A model generated the notes under the pieces. The model ran no database searches. It had not been told where the DNA came from and was given only the letters and a program-made list of their open reading frames with translations. A program made the position numbers and the translations under genes. From assembly GCA_016508695.1 (NCBI GenBank), contig VNKQ01000012.1, positions 1,519,290 through 1,583,289 on the forward strand: DNA of 64,000 nucleotides, written 5' to 3'. Shown piece after piece: positions 34,829 to 45,970 of this stretch (the first letter of the stretch is position 1; each line of letters opens with the position of its first letter). The stretch is from Hyphodiscus hymeniophilus. Lineage: Eukaryota; Ascomycota; Leotiomycetes; Helotiales; Hyphodiscaceae.

Positions 34829-36100
34829 ATGGGAGACATCTCACCGAAACAGGAGCACGTTCTTGTTGTGATTCCATACGCTGTCAGCGATATCGTAAAC
34901 AGCTTGAAGAAAAAATTCCCCTACATTAAGATCACAGTTCATTCGCAACAACGGGTGAATAGGCAAATCATATCGGAACCAATTCCGGACGGTAGGGATC
35001 CTCGAATAACTCAAGCGAAGGCGCAACAACGATGCTAACCGTATGTGTGAATTACAGCTCTCTGGAAGGATACAACTATCCTCATAACGCTCTTTACACT
35101 ACCCGGAGACCCATCACTTGTCCCAAACCTCCATCTTATCCACGTGCTCAGTGCGGGGGTTGACAGACTTTACTCAAGCCCACTTTGGAATGAAAAACAA
35201 ATAGCAATCACCAACTCCAGCGGTGTCCACGGACCGCAGATTGCAGAATGGGTCATCTTGCAGATATTATCACATTCCCACGGGCAAAAGCTTTTGCTTG
35301 ATCTCCAAAGCCAACACGTCTGGGGCTCAGACAAAATGCCCCGCGACGTGCAAGACGGAGTTGGGCAAACCTTGGGAGTCTTGGGCTACGGGGCTATTGG
35401 CCGACAGGCAGCTAGAGCTGCTCATGGCCTCGGCTATAAAGTTATTGCTTTTACAGCAACACCAAAGAACACACCTGAAAGCAAAAAGGATCGTGGGTAC
35501 ATTGTGCCTAGAACTGGCGACCCAGACGGCTCGTTTCCCTCCAACTGGTACAGTGGCTTGGACAAGGCCTCTCTACATGAATTCCTATCTCAGGATATTG
35601 ATGTGCTCTTGGTTTCTGTGCCATTGACACCGGAAACGACACATCTGCTAGGGAAAGATGAATTCAAAATCCTTGGTAGACGCAATGCTTTCATAATTAA
35701 TGTCTCACGGGGGAAGGTTCTGGAGCAGGATGATCTGATTGAAGCTCTGAAAAAGTACTTAGAAAGTGGCGGCGCTGGAGGAACAACAGCTGAAGCTGAC
35801 GGACTGCGAGGTGCGGCCTTGGACGTCACGGATCCAGAGCCCTTGCCAGCAGATAGTGAGTTGTGGGATTTGGAGAATGTCGTTGTTACGCCTCATATCA
35901 GGTATGATAGTCCTCAGTTCCTACATTGGCACGTTTTGAATGGCTATGCAATTCGTTTCTGTACGAACGCTAATCTCAAGCATAGCGCACGCGGATCCTC
36001 AAATGTGCAAAGGAGTTTTCAGATCGTGGAGCAGAACCTCACCAGGTTAGCGGAAGGAAAGACATTGCTCAATGTGGTGAATCGCAGCAAAGGTTATTAG
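34829..36100 (+). CDS. D-isomer-specific 2-hydroxyacid dehydrogenase
   Basis: Three exons: 34829-34991, 35058-35901 and 35986-36100, giving 373 aa. The Rossmann motif is GVLGYGAIGRQAARAA. Downstream are VPLTPETTHLLGKDEF, INVSRGKVLEQDDL with the substrate-binding Arg, and TPH, which carries the catalytic His and sits right before the second splice. The second intron (84 nt) joins TPHI to SARGSSNVQRSF. The fold is intact. The family interconverts 2-oxoacids and D-2-hydroxyacids with NAD(P); specific substrate cannot be read from sequence. An insertion between strands (PKNTPESKKDRGYIVPRTGD) is typical of fungal relatives. It is the last of five metabolic genes in a row. Confidence 0.9.
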
Positions 36101-36970
36101 ATTCTAGGATTGAGATATCTAGCCCCGAAGAAAATATTCAAAAAATTAAGGCTGGTATCATGACCACCAAATATTCAATATTCCCGGGCTTTTACAAGTT
36201 GTTTTGGGTGATTGTCCTTCGAATGATGATTTCTATCGAGGACTATTATTAACGTAGACCCCAACATCTGTATTGGCCCTTCCAGATACTTTGAATTCGA
36301 TCATCATGACTTGGATATTCTCCATGCTTAGCTTAGTTTTCTATCTGATGGATATAAGCTTTGCCGCCTTGATAGACGGGTAAATGCGGCCAGAGTCAAA
36401 ATATCATCTGTGTTTATCAACAAGATGTGATCTTTCCCTCGTATCGCTGGCAGCAACTGCTGCGGTTAATTGGAGACTGAGAGCTCTCATCTCATAGCTC
36501 CGAGCATTTAACTACATTAGTACGCAAGGGGAGTAAAAGGGACAAGAGAAAAAGATGTAACATTTGTCAGGTGCGTTGTATATAATTAGAATTGGTATTG
36601 ACGGCAGCAAGTTCTGCCTGCAGGTATTGACCTTTGTGTTGACGACGATGGTTGAGGTGGAGATGGAAGTTGAAGAGAAGCGAGAAAGGGGCTGGGGCCT
36701 GAGTGCTGCTGCCAGCGCTGCTCGGCTGCTGGGACGTCATGGCGATTTGCAACCGATTTTAGTTCAAAAGCCGTTATTCTACTAGCACAACACGCCGCAA
36801 GCTATGAATTGGCACATACATGCTACAGATATCATCACCAAGTCAACAATACAATAGTCCTATCCTTTCTCAATCGACTATCCAGATGGCTTCAGAGCTC
36901 CTTACCTGGTGATATTCCGCTGCGCTGCACACCGAGAATTCTTCCTTATCCCTCTTCATCCGCACCCAAC
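36101..36970. other. Intergenic region and promoter of the DUF155 gene
   Basis: No gene is seen in this 0.87-kb gap. The next gene's frame is open back to 36809, but the peptide before 36971 lacks recognisable features. Confidence 0.35.
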
Positions 36971-38765
36971 ATGGCTTCGACCAGCACCACCAGCGAAACT
37001 ACTCCCCTCATCGCTCCCCAAACCACGAATCTCTCAGATCCTCCGCGAAAGGTCAATCGAAATGTCACTTTCAACCCAAATCCAGCGGTATTCTCTATCG
37101 ACGGTATCACCGCATCTCGACCTGCACAAGCAAATGTCCCACAAAATGCGCCCGCCTCCCAATCCGGCCAACCCATGCTCGCAGCTCTGAACAGCAAGCT
37201 CCGCAGAAGAAACAGCTATGGAGCTCCCCTACTTCCTACCTCTGGCACAGGTCCAGTCCCGAAGATTGGCCCTCAACGAACAACAAAGAATGCGGAGAAG
37301 CTCAAGCTCCTCCCCAACCCAGAATTCGGCGAGGACGGGCCAGATGAGGAGAGTGGCCGCGATGTCTATTCCCAATATACTCGAATCAAAGACCCTACGG
37401 CTCGCCGTGATGCTGCACGACTTGGAAAGGCAGATCGAGACCGTCTTCCCCGAGTGACAGCATATTGTACTGCGAACAAATATCAGATGGAGGGTATGAT
37501 GAGGTTTCTGAAAGGAAGAGGAAAGCTAAAAGGTGCGGATCCAAAGCTCATCGATGAGTGTATATATACGCCGTACAACTATGGGATACGATCGTCTGAG
37601 TCGAGGTCGAAACGAGTCCTGGAGGTGCAGTCTGCGCCAGTACAGATGCACGAACGAAGACATTCTGATAGTGCCATTGAAGTGGAGGATAACAACATCC
37701 ATCGCCGGGAAGACCTGATGGCTCTACAGACCGAAGCTGGGGATACTGCTATAAGCATTGACGAGCAAGAACACCCCTCAGAGTTGGTGGAGCGGAGGAT
37801 GGAGGAGCAGGATACCCAGATTGGCACAGAGAACAATTTGGATTTTGATACCCAAGTTCACACTCCCGAGGTCTTCTTGTTCGAATATGGAGTTGTTGTG
37901 ATATGGGGCATGTCAGTGAACCAAGAACAGCGATTTTTAAAGGAGATCGCCAAGTTCGAAAGCGAGAAGCTGGCTCTGGATGATGTGGAAACTGAGTGCT
38001 TCAACTTCTACTATACTCGAGAGTATCAAGCAAGGATCTATAACGATTTCATCACTCTAAGAGAAAAGCAAAATTACATGCTGAAGATGGCTATCTCTCA
38101 TGCATTGGCACAAAGCGTGAAGGTAGGTACCTTCCTCGACTGCTGCCAAAGACCTGGGCTCTTTCTTCTGGTCGTTACACTCTGGCTATCACATTACTGA
38201 CTCCTACTCAGACATCTCTCTTCGAAGAACTAGTCGACAACACAATCGAAACGTGCAAAGACATCCCAACCCAAATCGCTTTGACCGGCAAGATCGCCTT
38301 GACACGAACGCAAATCAATATGCAGATCGGCGAGCTCTTCATCCTACGTATTAATATTCACCTCAATGGGTCTGTACTCGACACTCCCGAAGTATTTTGG
38401 ACAGAACCACATCTCGAACCCGTCTACCAAGCAGTGCGCAGCTATCTCGAAATGGACCAGAGGGTCAACCTGCTCACGGAGCGACTGGACGTGATTGCGG
38501 ACTTGTTAGCTGTGCTGAAAGACCAATTGAGCCATGGACATGGCGAGAAATTGGAGTGGATCGGTAAGTACTTCAACGATGTCGTAAGGCTCGGTCTCCG
38601 CCTTCAGATCCCAAATTTGAAGCAGAAACTCTACCACATTTACTTTATCCTAAAGAGGTTAGCAAAATAGAAACTGACTGTGCTTCAGTGATTGTGCTCA
38701 TCGCAGCAGAGATCCTAGTCGCAGCCGCCAATATTGTGGTTGATTTGGTAGCTGGCGTGGATTAG
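36971..38765 (+). CDS. Rmd1/DUF155-family membrane-associated protein
   Basis: Three exons: 36971-38122, 38212-38563 and 38689-38765, giving 526 aa. The N-terminal ~150 residues are Ser/Pro/Asn-rich and disordered. The DUF155 core then begins (RVTAYCTANKYQMEGMMRFL) and continues with VFLFEYGVVVIWGM, the hallmark strand of this family, and a helical region EVFWTEPHLEPVYQAVRSYL with MDQRVNLLTERLDVIADLL. The last exon encodes a hydrophobic C-terminal segment (VIVLIAAEILVAAANIVVDL) that is probably a membrane anchor. The family includes yeast Rmd1/Rmd8 and animal mitochondrial RMND1. The fungal protein with such an N-terminus is closer to the Sad1-interacting/Rmd1 group; location (mitochondrial or nuclear envelope) is uncertain. 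Confidence 0.85.
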
Positions 38766-39187
38766 GAGTCGGAGTCTGGGGAAAGCCATGTTCATTTTGC
38801 ATGGCGTTCGGGGTTGAATGAGAAGCTCACTGGGCGCTTCCCCTGGCAAGCTGTACAAAAATGTTGAATAAACAATGCCAGCGCGAAAGAGGATCAAAGT
38901 CTGAGTGCGTATGTGAGAACAAATCGGTAGTTAGATGAGGAGAGTACAGGTTTGACTCGTAGATAAAATCTGTAAAAAAGCAAGAGATCTTGTATAAACA
39001 CTTCCATAATCAATTGCTCTTTGACTTTAATTCGGGAAATTCTATACCTATTCCAGAACGGACTACCACACCCAACGAAGCATAAAACCGAATATTGTAT
39101 TATACTACTAGCTGTAAGACATAGTAATAATACTCAAACACCAAGAAAGTCTGTTTTGAGCAGTGATAAGATAATCAATACCCGAGT
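38766..39187. other. Short gap between convergent genes
   Basis: No gene or repeat is seen in this 0.4-kb gap. It should contain both 3' untranslated regions. Confidence 0.35.
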
Positions 39188-39681
39188 CTATCGATCTCCC
39201 CTACTAGCAGCCTGAGCAAGGAGTCGTCGGAGAGCAGCTTGGGGCATGGCCTCAAGCTGGACCTGGGAGAGATCAGTAAGATTCATCAAAGAACCCCACT
39301 CCTCGGCCGACAGTGCCGGACCCTGACCGATCGGGTCTGCGAGGGAGGAAATACCGTCACGAGCATCGAGTGTTGCCTTCTTCTCTAGACGCGTGTCCAG
39401 CTCAGCGCGGATCTCGACGGCGAGAGCTTCGATTCGCTTGAGCAGAGGAGCGGAGGCAGAGTCGAGGTCTCGAGCCTTGACACCGCCAAGCAGACCAGTG
39501 ACTGTGCCTAACAAGCCGCTCGCTCCGCTCACTCCGCTGAGCAAGGAGGAGGGATCGGGAAGCTGGCGTGTCTGTGGATGCTTAGTTAGAAGCGACAGAG
39601 AGGGTACGGGCGGCTTGCCTCGAGAGGGATGGCCAACGTGAGCGGCAGAGCCACAACGGTCATGGCAGAGATGAGACGCAT
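39188..39681 (-). CDS. Small secreted protein, unknown function
   Basis: Two exons, 39681-39619 and 39571-39188, giving 148 aa. The first exon MRLISAMTVVALPLTLAIP is a good signal peptide. The intron (47 nt) has a GC donor (GAG|GCAAGC), a TTCTAAC branch site and CAG acceptor, and joins PLE to TRQLPDPSSLL. The mature part is helical and Cys-free, with a Gly/Leu-rich stretch (LLSGVSGASGLLGTVTGLLG), dibasic sites (LLKR, LEKK, ALRR) and a charged helical remainder. It is divergent from the UstYa-like gene at 40530. It could be a small secreted effector-like protein or a processed peptide precursor, but no internal core repeats are seen. No homologue is recognised. Confidence 0.6.
39572..39618 (-). 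other. GC-AG intron in the secreted-protein gene
   Basis: A third intron with a GC donor (GCAAGC) and a CACAG acceptor. Its branch site TTCTAAC is good. The upstream exon ends exactly at the end of the signal peptide region. Confidence 0.7.
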
Positions 39682-40529
39682 GCTGAAGACTGGACTCTGG
39701 GGCTTGATGTGGGGCAGTGGAAGGACGGAGAACGAAATTCTGTGGTGGAAATGGAAGTGAATCGAGAGCCGGGATGGGATAGATGAGGTGAAGAGTACGC
39801 TCGACGAGTGCTATATAGCAAATTCCCTGTGTTCTCCGACATGATGATATATGCCTTTGTACCAGGACGCTCATGCAATTACCTGTGCTAGCTATATTGA
39901 ATTTCAGAACACAAACGCAATTACACCGTCCTGCAGATGAGAGGAGATGGAGGGAGAGGGCAGCATCATGACTCGTTTCTGTCACCACGGAGACTGATAC
40001 GCCAGAGTGCTCGAAGATCGCTTTTTGGCGTCTGCTAGCTGATGAATTCTCTCATCGCAAACGCCTGTGCATCGGTGTCGGATGTTCAGACCATAGGGAA
40101 AACGCCATCATGCCTGATGCCGGCCATCTGAGCGGTATTCAACGTAGATAACACTCGATCTCGGAAGCAACATAACTTTTGAGGTTGATCTAGTATTCTC
40201 ATCACACAGTGGCGCTCATATCCAAAAGTGACCACAACAACGTCGTACATGTACAAAGTACCAGTCTCCTTGAGACTGTGGTACCGTACCCGTGTAACGG
40301 TGAAGGTACCTGCATCGTGAGCTCTCAGAACTTACCAAAATCTGCAATGACTTGTTCCTCGATAGATTGAAAAATGTGACATGTGACGCAATTCAATCAA
40401 TACCTCAATCAAAGCGAAGACTGACTGCTGCGTTACGGCTGCCCGAAACGTCTCGAGTTCTCAAACTTCGAGATCTTGAGGAACACACGCAGTGTCACCA
40501 CTTGGCTTGAGCTAATAGAGTTCAGAAAC
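39682..40529. promoter_or_regulatory. Divergent promoter: secreted protein / UstYa-like gene
   Basis: No gene is seen in this 0.85-kb gap between two divergent start codons. A perfect inverted repeat with 7-bp arms, CAGTCTC-CTT-GAGACTG, lies at 40262-40278. Its role is unknown. Confidence 0.4.
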
Positions 40530-41593
40530 ATGGCGCCGCTCAACCCAGTCTACAAGCCCATCGGATCCTCGGCCGTGCCACTCGAAGATGATTCCCAATA
40601 CCCTCCTCAGCCGCCATCAAACCCCCGAATTTCAACAGTGATTCTGTCCTTCACGACCCTCATTTCCGCCCTCCTGGCCCTTTATTTCTCACAACTGCCC
40701 AAAGATCTCCGCACCGCATCTGAGGCCCACTCAGGCCAAGCAGTCTTCAACCTTCGGACGGGATATGATACAGAATGGGGTACTTCCTTTCGACTCAGCT
40801 CCGGTTTTTGGATACCTACTCATCAGAATGTGAATAGAACCGGCAAAAGCTTCCATCGACATACAAAAAGTCACATACACAAGCGCACTTCGCTACAATG
40901 CAACTTCAGATACGTACTACCGCGACTTCGACCCCTCGACTCCACAATATGTGGGCAAGCCGAATGCGGACATCGATCAGGCCTGGTCGGACCTTTTGAA
41001 AGGGCAATATTTGGTGTTGAGTGAGGAGGAGGCCATGCAGCTCGATGATCCGGTTGCGGTAATGGGATACTACCTTGGAGAGTAAGTTTCTAAGTTCTGA
41101 CGATGTCTATACATAAGGCATACGTGTACTGACTCTGGCAATAGGGTCGAGGTTATGCACTCTTTGCATTGTCTGGTAGGTTAATCGTCGTTTGAATGAG
41201 ACAGGATAATGATTGTGCTGACTTCAGCATAGAACGCGATTCGAAAGGAGATACATAGAGAATATTACAAAGACCACGATATGCATCCACTGCCCGATAA
41301 CCTTCGGTCTGTTCATGTTGGTATGTTAAATTCCAGGAACGGCGCGAACGTTTCAAGAGAGTGCTTATATTGACGAATTACCAGATCACTGCCTCGAGCA
41401 ATTACGTCAAAACATTCAATGTGCTGGCGATTTGACACCAGTCCTCCTCCGACCCTACGGAATAGCTCCAAACATCAATCTTGTTGGTACTCCGCAGATA
41501 CACACTTGTCGCAACTGGGAGGCTCTGAGGCAGTGGTGGACGGAGAGGACAAATACAACGGGAGGTCTGGATAGTGGCGGACTCAAGGTTTGA
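40530..41593 (+). CDS. UstYa-like (DUF3328) oxidase
   Basis: Five exons: 40530-40779, 40838-41081, 41145-41175, 41233-41320 and 41385-41593, giving 273 aa. One transmembrane helix lies at residues ~34-55 after a Pro-rich cytosolic start. The two family motifs are present: MHSLHCLNAIRKEI and, after the fourth intron, VDHCLEQLRQNIQCAGD, i.e. the paired HxxHC-type elements thought to bind metal. UstYa-family enzymes oxidise or cyclise peptides (ustiloxin-type RiPPs) and other natural products. No PKS, NRPS or obvious repeat-type precursor lies nearby, so the substrate is unknown. The third exon is only 31 nt. The acceptor of intron 1 has an alternative 12 nt downstream in the same frame. Confidence 0.88.
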
Positions 41594-41709
41594 GCGAGGG
41601 TAATAGACTGCGATATTGAACTGGGTGGGAAACTCAATGCTCATGTGTATGATTTGAATTCCTGGTATTCAGCGCAGATATTCAAGGGATCAAACCCTTG
41701 TAAGTCGTA

Positions 41710-43102
41710 TCATCTGTATTTAGAAAATACTAGTGAAGCGTTGGTCCCACCAAATCCAAAGCTATTGGACATAGACACATTGATGTCTTTCCGTTGAGAT
41801 TCCAACGGAACGTAGTTGCAGTTGAAGTTGGAGTCCTTATTGTGTAAATTCAACGTAGGCGGCATGGTGTTCTGGAAATATTAGCGTATGGGCTAGAACT
41901 CGAGATGAGACAAACCTCTTTCACAGCGAGTATGGAAAATATCGCCTCGATTGCCCCAGCAGCCCCCAAGAGATGCCCAACTGCGCCCTTTGTGCTACTA
42001 ATAGCAATCTCGTCCGCCTTCTGGACGCCTTCTTCGCCGAGCATTAGTGTTACGATTGCAGCGTTTTCAGCTGCGTCGCCAAGTGGCGTGCTTGTTGCAT
42101 GGGCGTTGATGTAGTCCACTTCTTTTGGTCGAGTTCCCGCATTCTTCAAAGCTCTCTTCATCGCCAGTAGAGCACCATGCCCATCCTCCCTCGGTGCTGT
42201 GATATGATGTGCATCACCGCTACATCCATACCCTCGTATTTCGGCGTAAATCTCGGCTCCGCGAGCTTTAGCATGTTCCAGTTCCTCAAGGATGACAACA
42301 CCGGCGCCTTCAGCGATCACAAAGCCGCCTCGGTCCCTGTCGAAAGGTCTCGAGGACAACTCCGGGTGGGTGTTATAGGTCGTAACCAGTGAACGAGACC
42401 TGGAAAATCCCGCAACAGCGAGAGGATGTATACAAGACTCCGATCCGCCAGCGACCATCACATCAGCGTCTCCAAAAGCGATGAAACGGGACGCATCGCC
42501 AATCGAATGTGCTCCCGTTGTGCAAGCGGTAGTAACCGCATGATTGGGTCCTTGCAAGCCATATTTCATCGAGATGTGGCCTGCACCGAGGTTGATCAGA
42601 AGCTGTGGGACAAACAGTGGCGAGACTTTCTTGTATCCCTAGCACATTCTCAGCATTGGTCGATGGTTGCAACAGGTCTGATTGATATGTGGCTCACTGC
42701 TTCATTGTATGCTATGCTTGTATTATATAGCTCATCCAGATTCCCAATCCCGCTGCCCAGACATACGCCCGTCATCTCCCGTTCTTCTTGTGTTTGTGGT
42801 CTCCATCCTGCGTCCCGAAACGCCATTTCTGTTGCTGCGATTGCATATTGTGTGAACTTTGCCATCCGTCGCTCGTCTCCTCTCTTGAGCCAGTCTGAAG
42901 CCTGCCATTTGCCCTCTTCGTGGCTACCAAGTGGTACAAGGCCGGCAACTTGGCTTGGTAGTTCTCGCCATCGAGTTGAAGGTTCGAGACTCGAAGTGCT
43001 CACGATGCCGCATTCACTAGCGAGGAGTCGACTCCAAGTCCGTTGGATACCAACACCAAGGGGAGTTATGGCACCGAGGCCTGTCACTACCACACGTCGC
43101 AT
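41710..43102 (-). CDS. Mitochondrial-type beta-ketoacyl-ACP synthase (KAS II/Cem1-like)
   Basis: Three exons: 43102-42698, 42638-41916 and 41871-41710, giving 429 aa. The N-terminus RRVVVTGLGAITPLGVG is the KAS start. The active-site Cys174 is in TTACTTGAHSIG, the two catalytic His are in INAHATSTPLGD and KGAVGHLLGAAG, and the end MSNSFGFGGTNASLVF closes the thiolase fold. It condenses malonyl-ACP with acyl-ACP in mitochondrial type II fatty acid synthesis, feeding lipoate production and respiratory complex assembly. A presequence is not evident, since MRRVVV is already the fold; the first residues may suffice or an upstream exon is missed. It is divergent from the Cbp3-like gene with 287 bp between starts. 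Confidence 0.93.
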
Positions 43103-43389
43103 TGTCTGGCCATATCAGTTGGGTATCCGATCTTGGTATCTGTGACTCTGAGGTAAAGCGCTTTTGTGAAGTTGTCTAATGAGCCCCAAGCTTCCTAGTC
43201 TAAACTGCTTTGGGAACGGTCTACCACGGTACAAAAAACAGGGGAAAGCTAATAAAGCGGATCGGGAGCTACTGTAAAGACAGTACCCCTGCAGACTTTT
43301 TGTTCGAAGTGATGACATCTTCGAAGACATATAATATAATCCTCGAACTCCAACCTTGACCTCCACTCATCGTACGTCTTGATCAAGAG
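43103..43389. promoter_or_regulatory. Short bidirectional promoter, two mitochondrial genes
   Basis: The 287 bp between the KAS and Cbp3-like starts must carry both promoters. Shared regulation of two genes needed for respiratory complex biogenesis is plausible. No clear motif is seen. Confidence 0.4.
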
Positions 43390-44447
43390 ATGGCCTCAAA
43401 ATCATGCAGCTCATGTTTGCGCATACTCCAGCGTCAAACGACTCCCAAGGTATGTGCACGCTCCAAGGGAATGGAAAGCGGATTCTAACATTGACATAGG
43501 TACAAAGATTATTTCCGAGGCCACGCACACCACGCTCCTTTACAACGGCTGCAAGATATCACGCAGAGTCCGACTATAATGTGACAAACATACACCCGTC
43601 GACTTCAATTCCTCCGGTAACTCCTGAGCGTGCTGAAGGAGGCTCAAAACCTGCATCTACACAAACGAGCAGCAGTGCCCTACAAGGGCTTAGAAAGAGG
43701 ACCACGGAGACGTATACGGCATATGGCGCGACCGAGATTCTGTACAAGGAGTGTGCGCATCAAGCAGACTACTCAATCCCACAGGCCAGGGATAAGGATG
43801 CTGAGATGCCCAAGACTGCGGATGAGGAAGATTTGGGCGTTGGAGTAGGATGGTGGCATACTGGTATGTTTGGTCTAGCAAGTAACTCTAACCCTAACTG
43901 ACTGAGCATAGAAGTTGGCCTCCAACCCACGTTCAGTACATGGTCCCAGGTTACCATGCTCCACATGTACCTTCTCTCCGCACGATTTAGGTGTTTCCCC
44001 GCAACTTCAGCCCAACCTTGGCAACAACATCTGCTTGACCACTTCTTCTACGATGCCGAAAACAAAATGATGATCGAACATAATATGCATGCTCGTGGTA
44101 CTCGAAACAAGTACTTGAAAGACATGTACGTCCAATGGAGAGGATTGCTTGCAGCTTATGATGAAGGTCTGGTGAGGGGCGATGCTGCATTGGCTGCCGC
44201 TGTTTGGAGAAATGTTTTCAAGGCAAATCCCGACGTTGATATCAGGAATTTGGCGGAAATTACTAGTTGTATGAGGAAGGACTTGTCTAAGTTGGATGGT
44301 ATGCCAGACGAGATGTTGATGAGGGCAGATTGGGCATTCTCGAGTCCGAAAGGCGAGAATACGCTGGTCGAGTCCAAGAGTCAAATGATGGATTTACCAT
44401 TTGAGAAAGCGTCTGGGAGAGATTTGACTGGGGAAAAGGGGGAATGA
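43390..44447 (+). CDS. Ubiquinol-cytochrome c chaperone (Cbp3-like)
   Basis: Three exons: 43390-43449, 43500-43863 and 43912-44447, giving 319 aa. The N-terminus has a typical matrix presequence (LRILQRQTTPKVQRLFPRPR then TPRSFTTAARY). The conserved chaperone region starts after the second splice: LQPTFSTWSQVTMLHMYLLS, FRCFPATSAQPWQQHLLDHF, YDAENKMMIEHNMHARGTRN and KYLKDMYVQWRGLLAAYDEG. Cbp3 with Cbp6 binds mitochondrial ribosomes and newly made cytochrome b, starting assembly of complex III. Length and motifs are normal. The second intron contains a telomere-like string (CTAACCCTAAC), which is only a branch-site region. Confidence 0.92.
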
Positions 44448-44535
44448 TGTTGTAGCCAGCGTTCAAATCTGGCTGTGTACTGTATACAATGTAAGTAGGG
44501 ATATTGCAATTCGAGTTTGGGCATCTGAATTTACC

Positions 44536-44814
44536 TTAGCGAGTATGCCGCAGACTCAAATTTCGCTCCCTAGAGTTCTCATCACCCGTGGTTTTCGAAA
44601 TTCCTAGGGCTTCTTCAACCGCCTCCAGGCGAGTCATGAGCTCCTTGCCCTCAGGGAAACCTCGAATTTCAACCTGGGTGGGGGGTTCCCACGCCAAGAA
44701 CTTTGCAAGCTCGCTGGTTGGCCATTTGTACATAATAAGCTTTCTTAAGAACGAAAGGACTCCAATCCCGACGAAGCCGACCACCACACCGAGAACGTCA
44801 ATCCAGACAGCCAT
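44536..44814 (-). CDS. Small hydrophobic protein, unknown
   Basis: A 92-aa frame starting MAVWIDVLGVVVGFVGIGVL, with one probable membrane helix at residues ~4-24, then a basic loop (RKLIMYKWPTSELAKFL) and a charged tail (FPEGKELMTRLEAVEEALG). The same frame continues upstream through the trinucleotide repeat to an ATG at 44973, giving 146 aa with an Ala/Thr-rich start; the shorter form is preferred because the repeat looks non-conserved. It ends 88 bp from the Cbp3-like gene, in convergent orientation. No family is recognised. Confidence 0.4.
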   Translation of the reverse strand: MAVWIDVLGVVVGFVGIGVLSFLRKLIMYKWPTSELAKFLAWEPPTQVEIRGFPEGKELMTRLEAVEEALGISKTTGDENSRERNLSLRHTR

Positions 44815-44932
44815 TGCTGCCGCTGTTGTTGCTGCTGCTGTTGTTGCTGCTACTGCTATTGTTGCTGCTGCTGCTCTTTTTGCTACTGCTGCTCTTGTTG
44901 CTGCTGCTGCTGTTGTCGTTGTTGTTATTGCT
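44815..44932. repeat. Degenerate trinucleotide repeat (GYT)n
   Basis: About 118 bp made of GCT, GTT, ACT, CTT and ATT triplets on the plus strand. It lies exactly upstream of the 44814 start codon and stays in frame, so it encodes Ala/Thr if translated. Confidence 0.85.
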
Positions 44933-44973
44933 TTCTGGTGAAGGTAGAAGGATGCAAAGGTTTCAGAAACCAT

Positions 44974-45970
44974 ATTTGAATTACACAATTCCCTTTTGGA
45001 AGGAAGGAACACATAACATGTTCCGTCCAGCACTTGCGTTACTATCAGACTATGATTACAGTGGAAGGAGCGGCGCTGCTAATTAATGACCCAAACACTT
45101 AAGAAATACTGGCAGACAATCGAGCTTCAATAACACCTTCTGTGAAGTCGTGAAAGCCAAACGAACAGGCTGAACTAAGCTGACATAGCGGAATCGTTTA
45201 GTTGAGGGAGAATGGAAGTATCGTCAGTTCGTGCAACTGTAATATCGTGTCGCAGAGACCAGAACACTTATATTTTCCATCGAGTACTAGTTCAAAGATG
45301 CACGAGTAGTCCTTGCCATTCCAGCATGGTTTCCATAAACAGCTTCCTGCTGAATGCTTGGCTTGGTGCAGGATTTTCATGTGGTGTTCCATGTATTGGT
45401 TATAGCTGTTAGTTAGACCATCCTAATTGGTTAGTCCATATTGCGAAAAATAGCTATAATTATTACTTTCCTAAATGCACCTTCATTGAATCTTTCATGA
45501 TGTAAATTATAAAATGGAGATGGAAAAATAGAGCTATATATAAAGTAAGGATTACTTTGAATCATAGAATCATTCTATCAGTATAATTGATACTCGCATG
45601 TCCATTTGGCGTTGTTGGTAACACCGGGCCTTTCTGAACCCTTCTCTTTCGCGAGAAGACGTGGAATTTCCATGCATATCATAGTATTTATAGCTAGTTA
45701 TACTAATTTGGAACGATCAATAAAAGGAGAGCTAAATGTGAAATGACACCCAAAGCATCTTGATTTTGCCACGTCGAGCCGAACGCGAAGGATCGTATTT
45801 GCGATGTCCACTGACTTCCACATCCACCATGAAGACTACTGATCTCGTAATATGGTTGAGAAATTAGGCTATTGGATAAGACTTCGAGTGACGAGGGAGG
45901 AGGGAGGTCTTGAGTCCTGCACTAATCCTGGGTGTTGACCACACAACATTGCAAGCCTTCGGCCTTCTCC
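44974..45970. other. AT-rich gap at the start of the accessory arm
   Basis: About 1 kb with no recognised gene. 45400-45740 is visibly AT-rich with many TA steps. From here to the telomere genes are sparse and intronless, so this is a natural boundary of the subtelomeric region. Confidence 0.45.

Noticed and set aside
43864..43911. Telomere-like CTAACCCTAAC in the Cbp3-like gene
   Set aside because: It is the branch-site region of a 48-nt intron, not an interstitial telomere.
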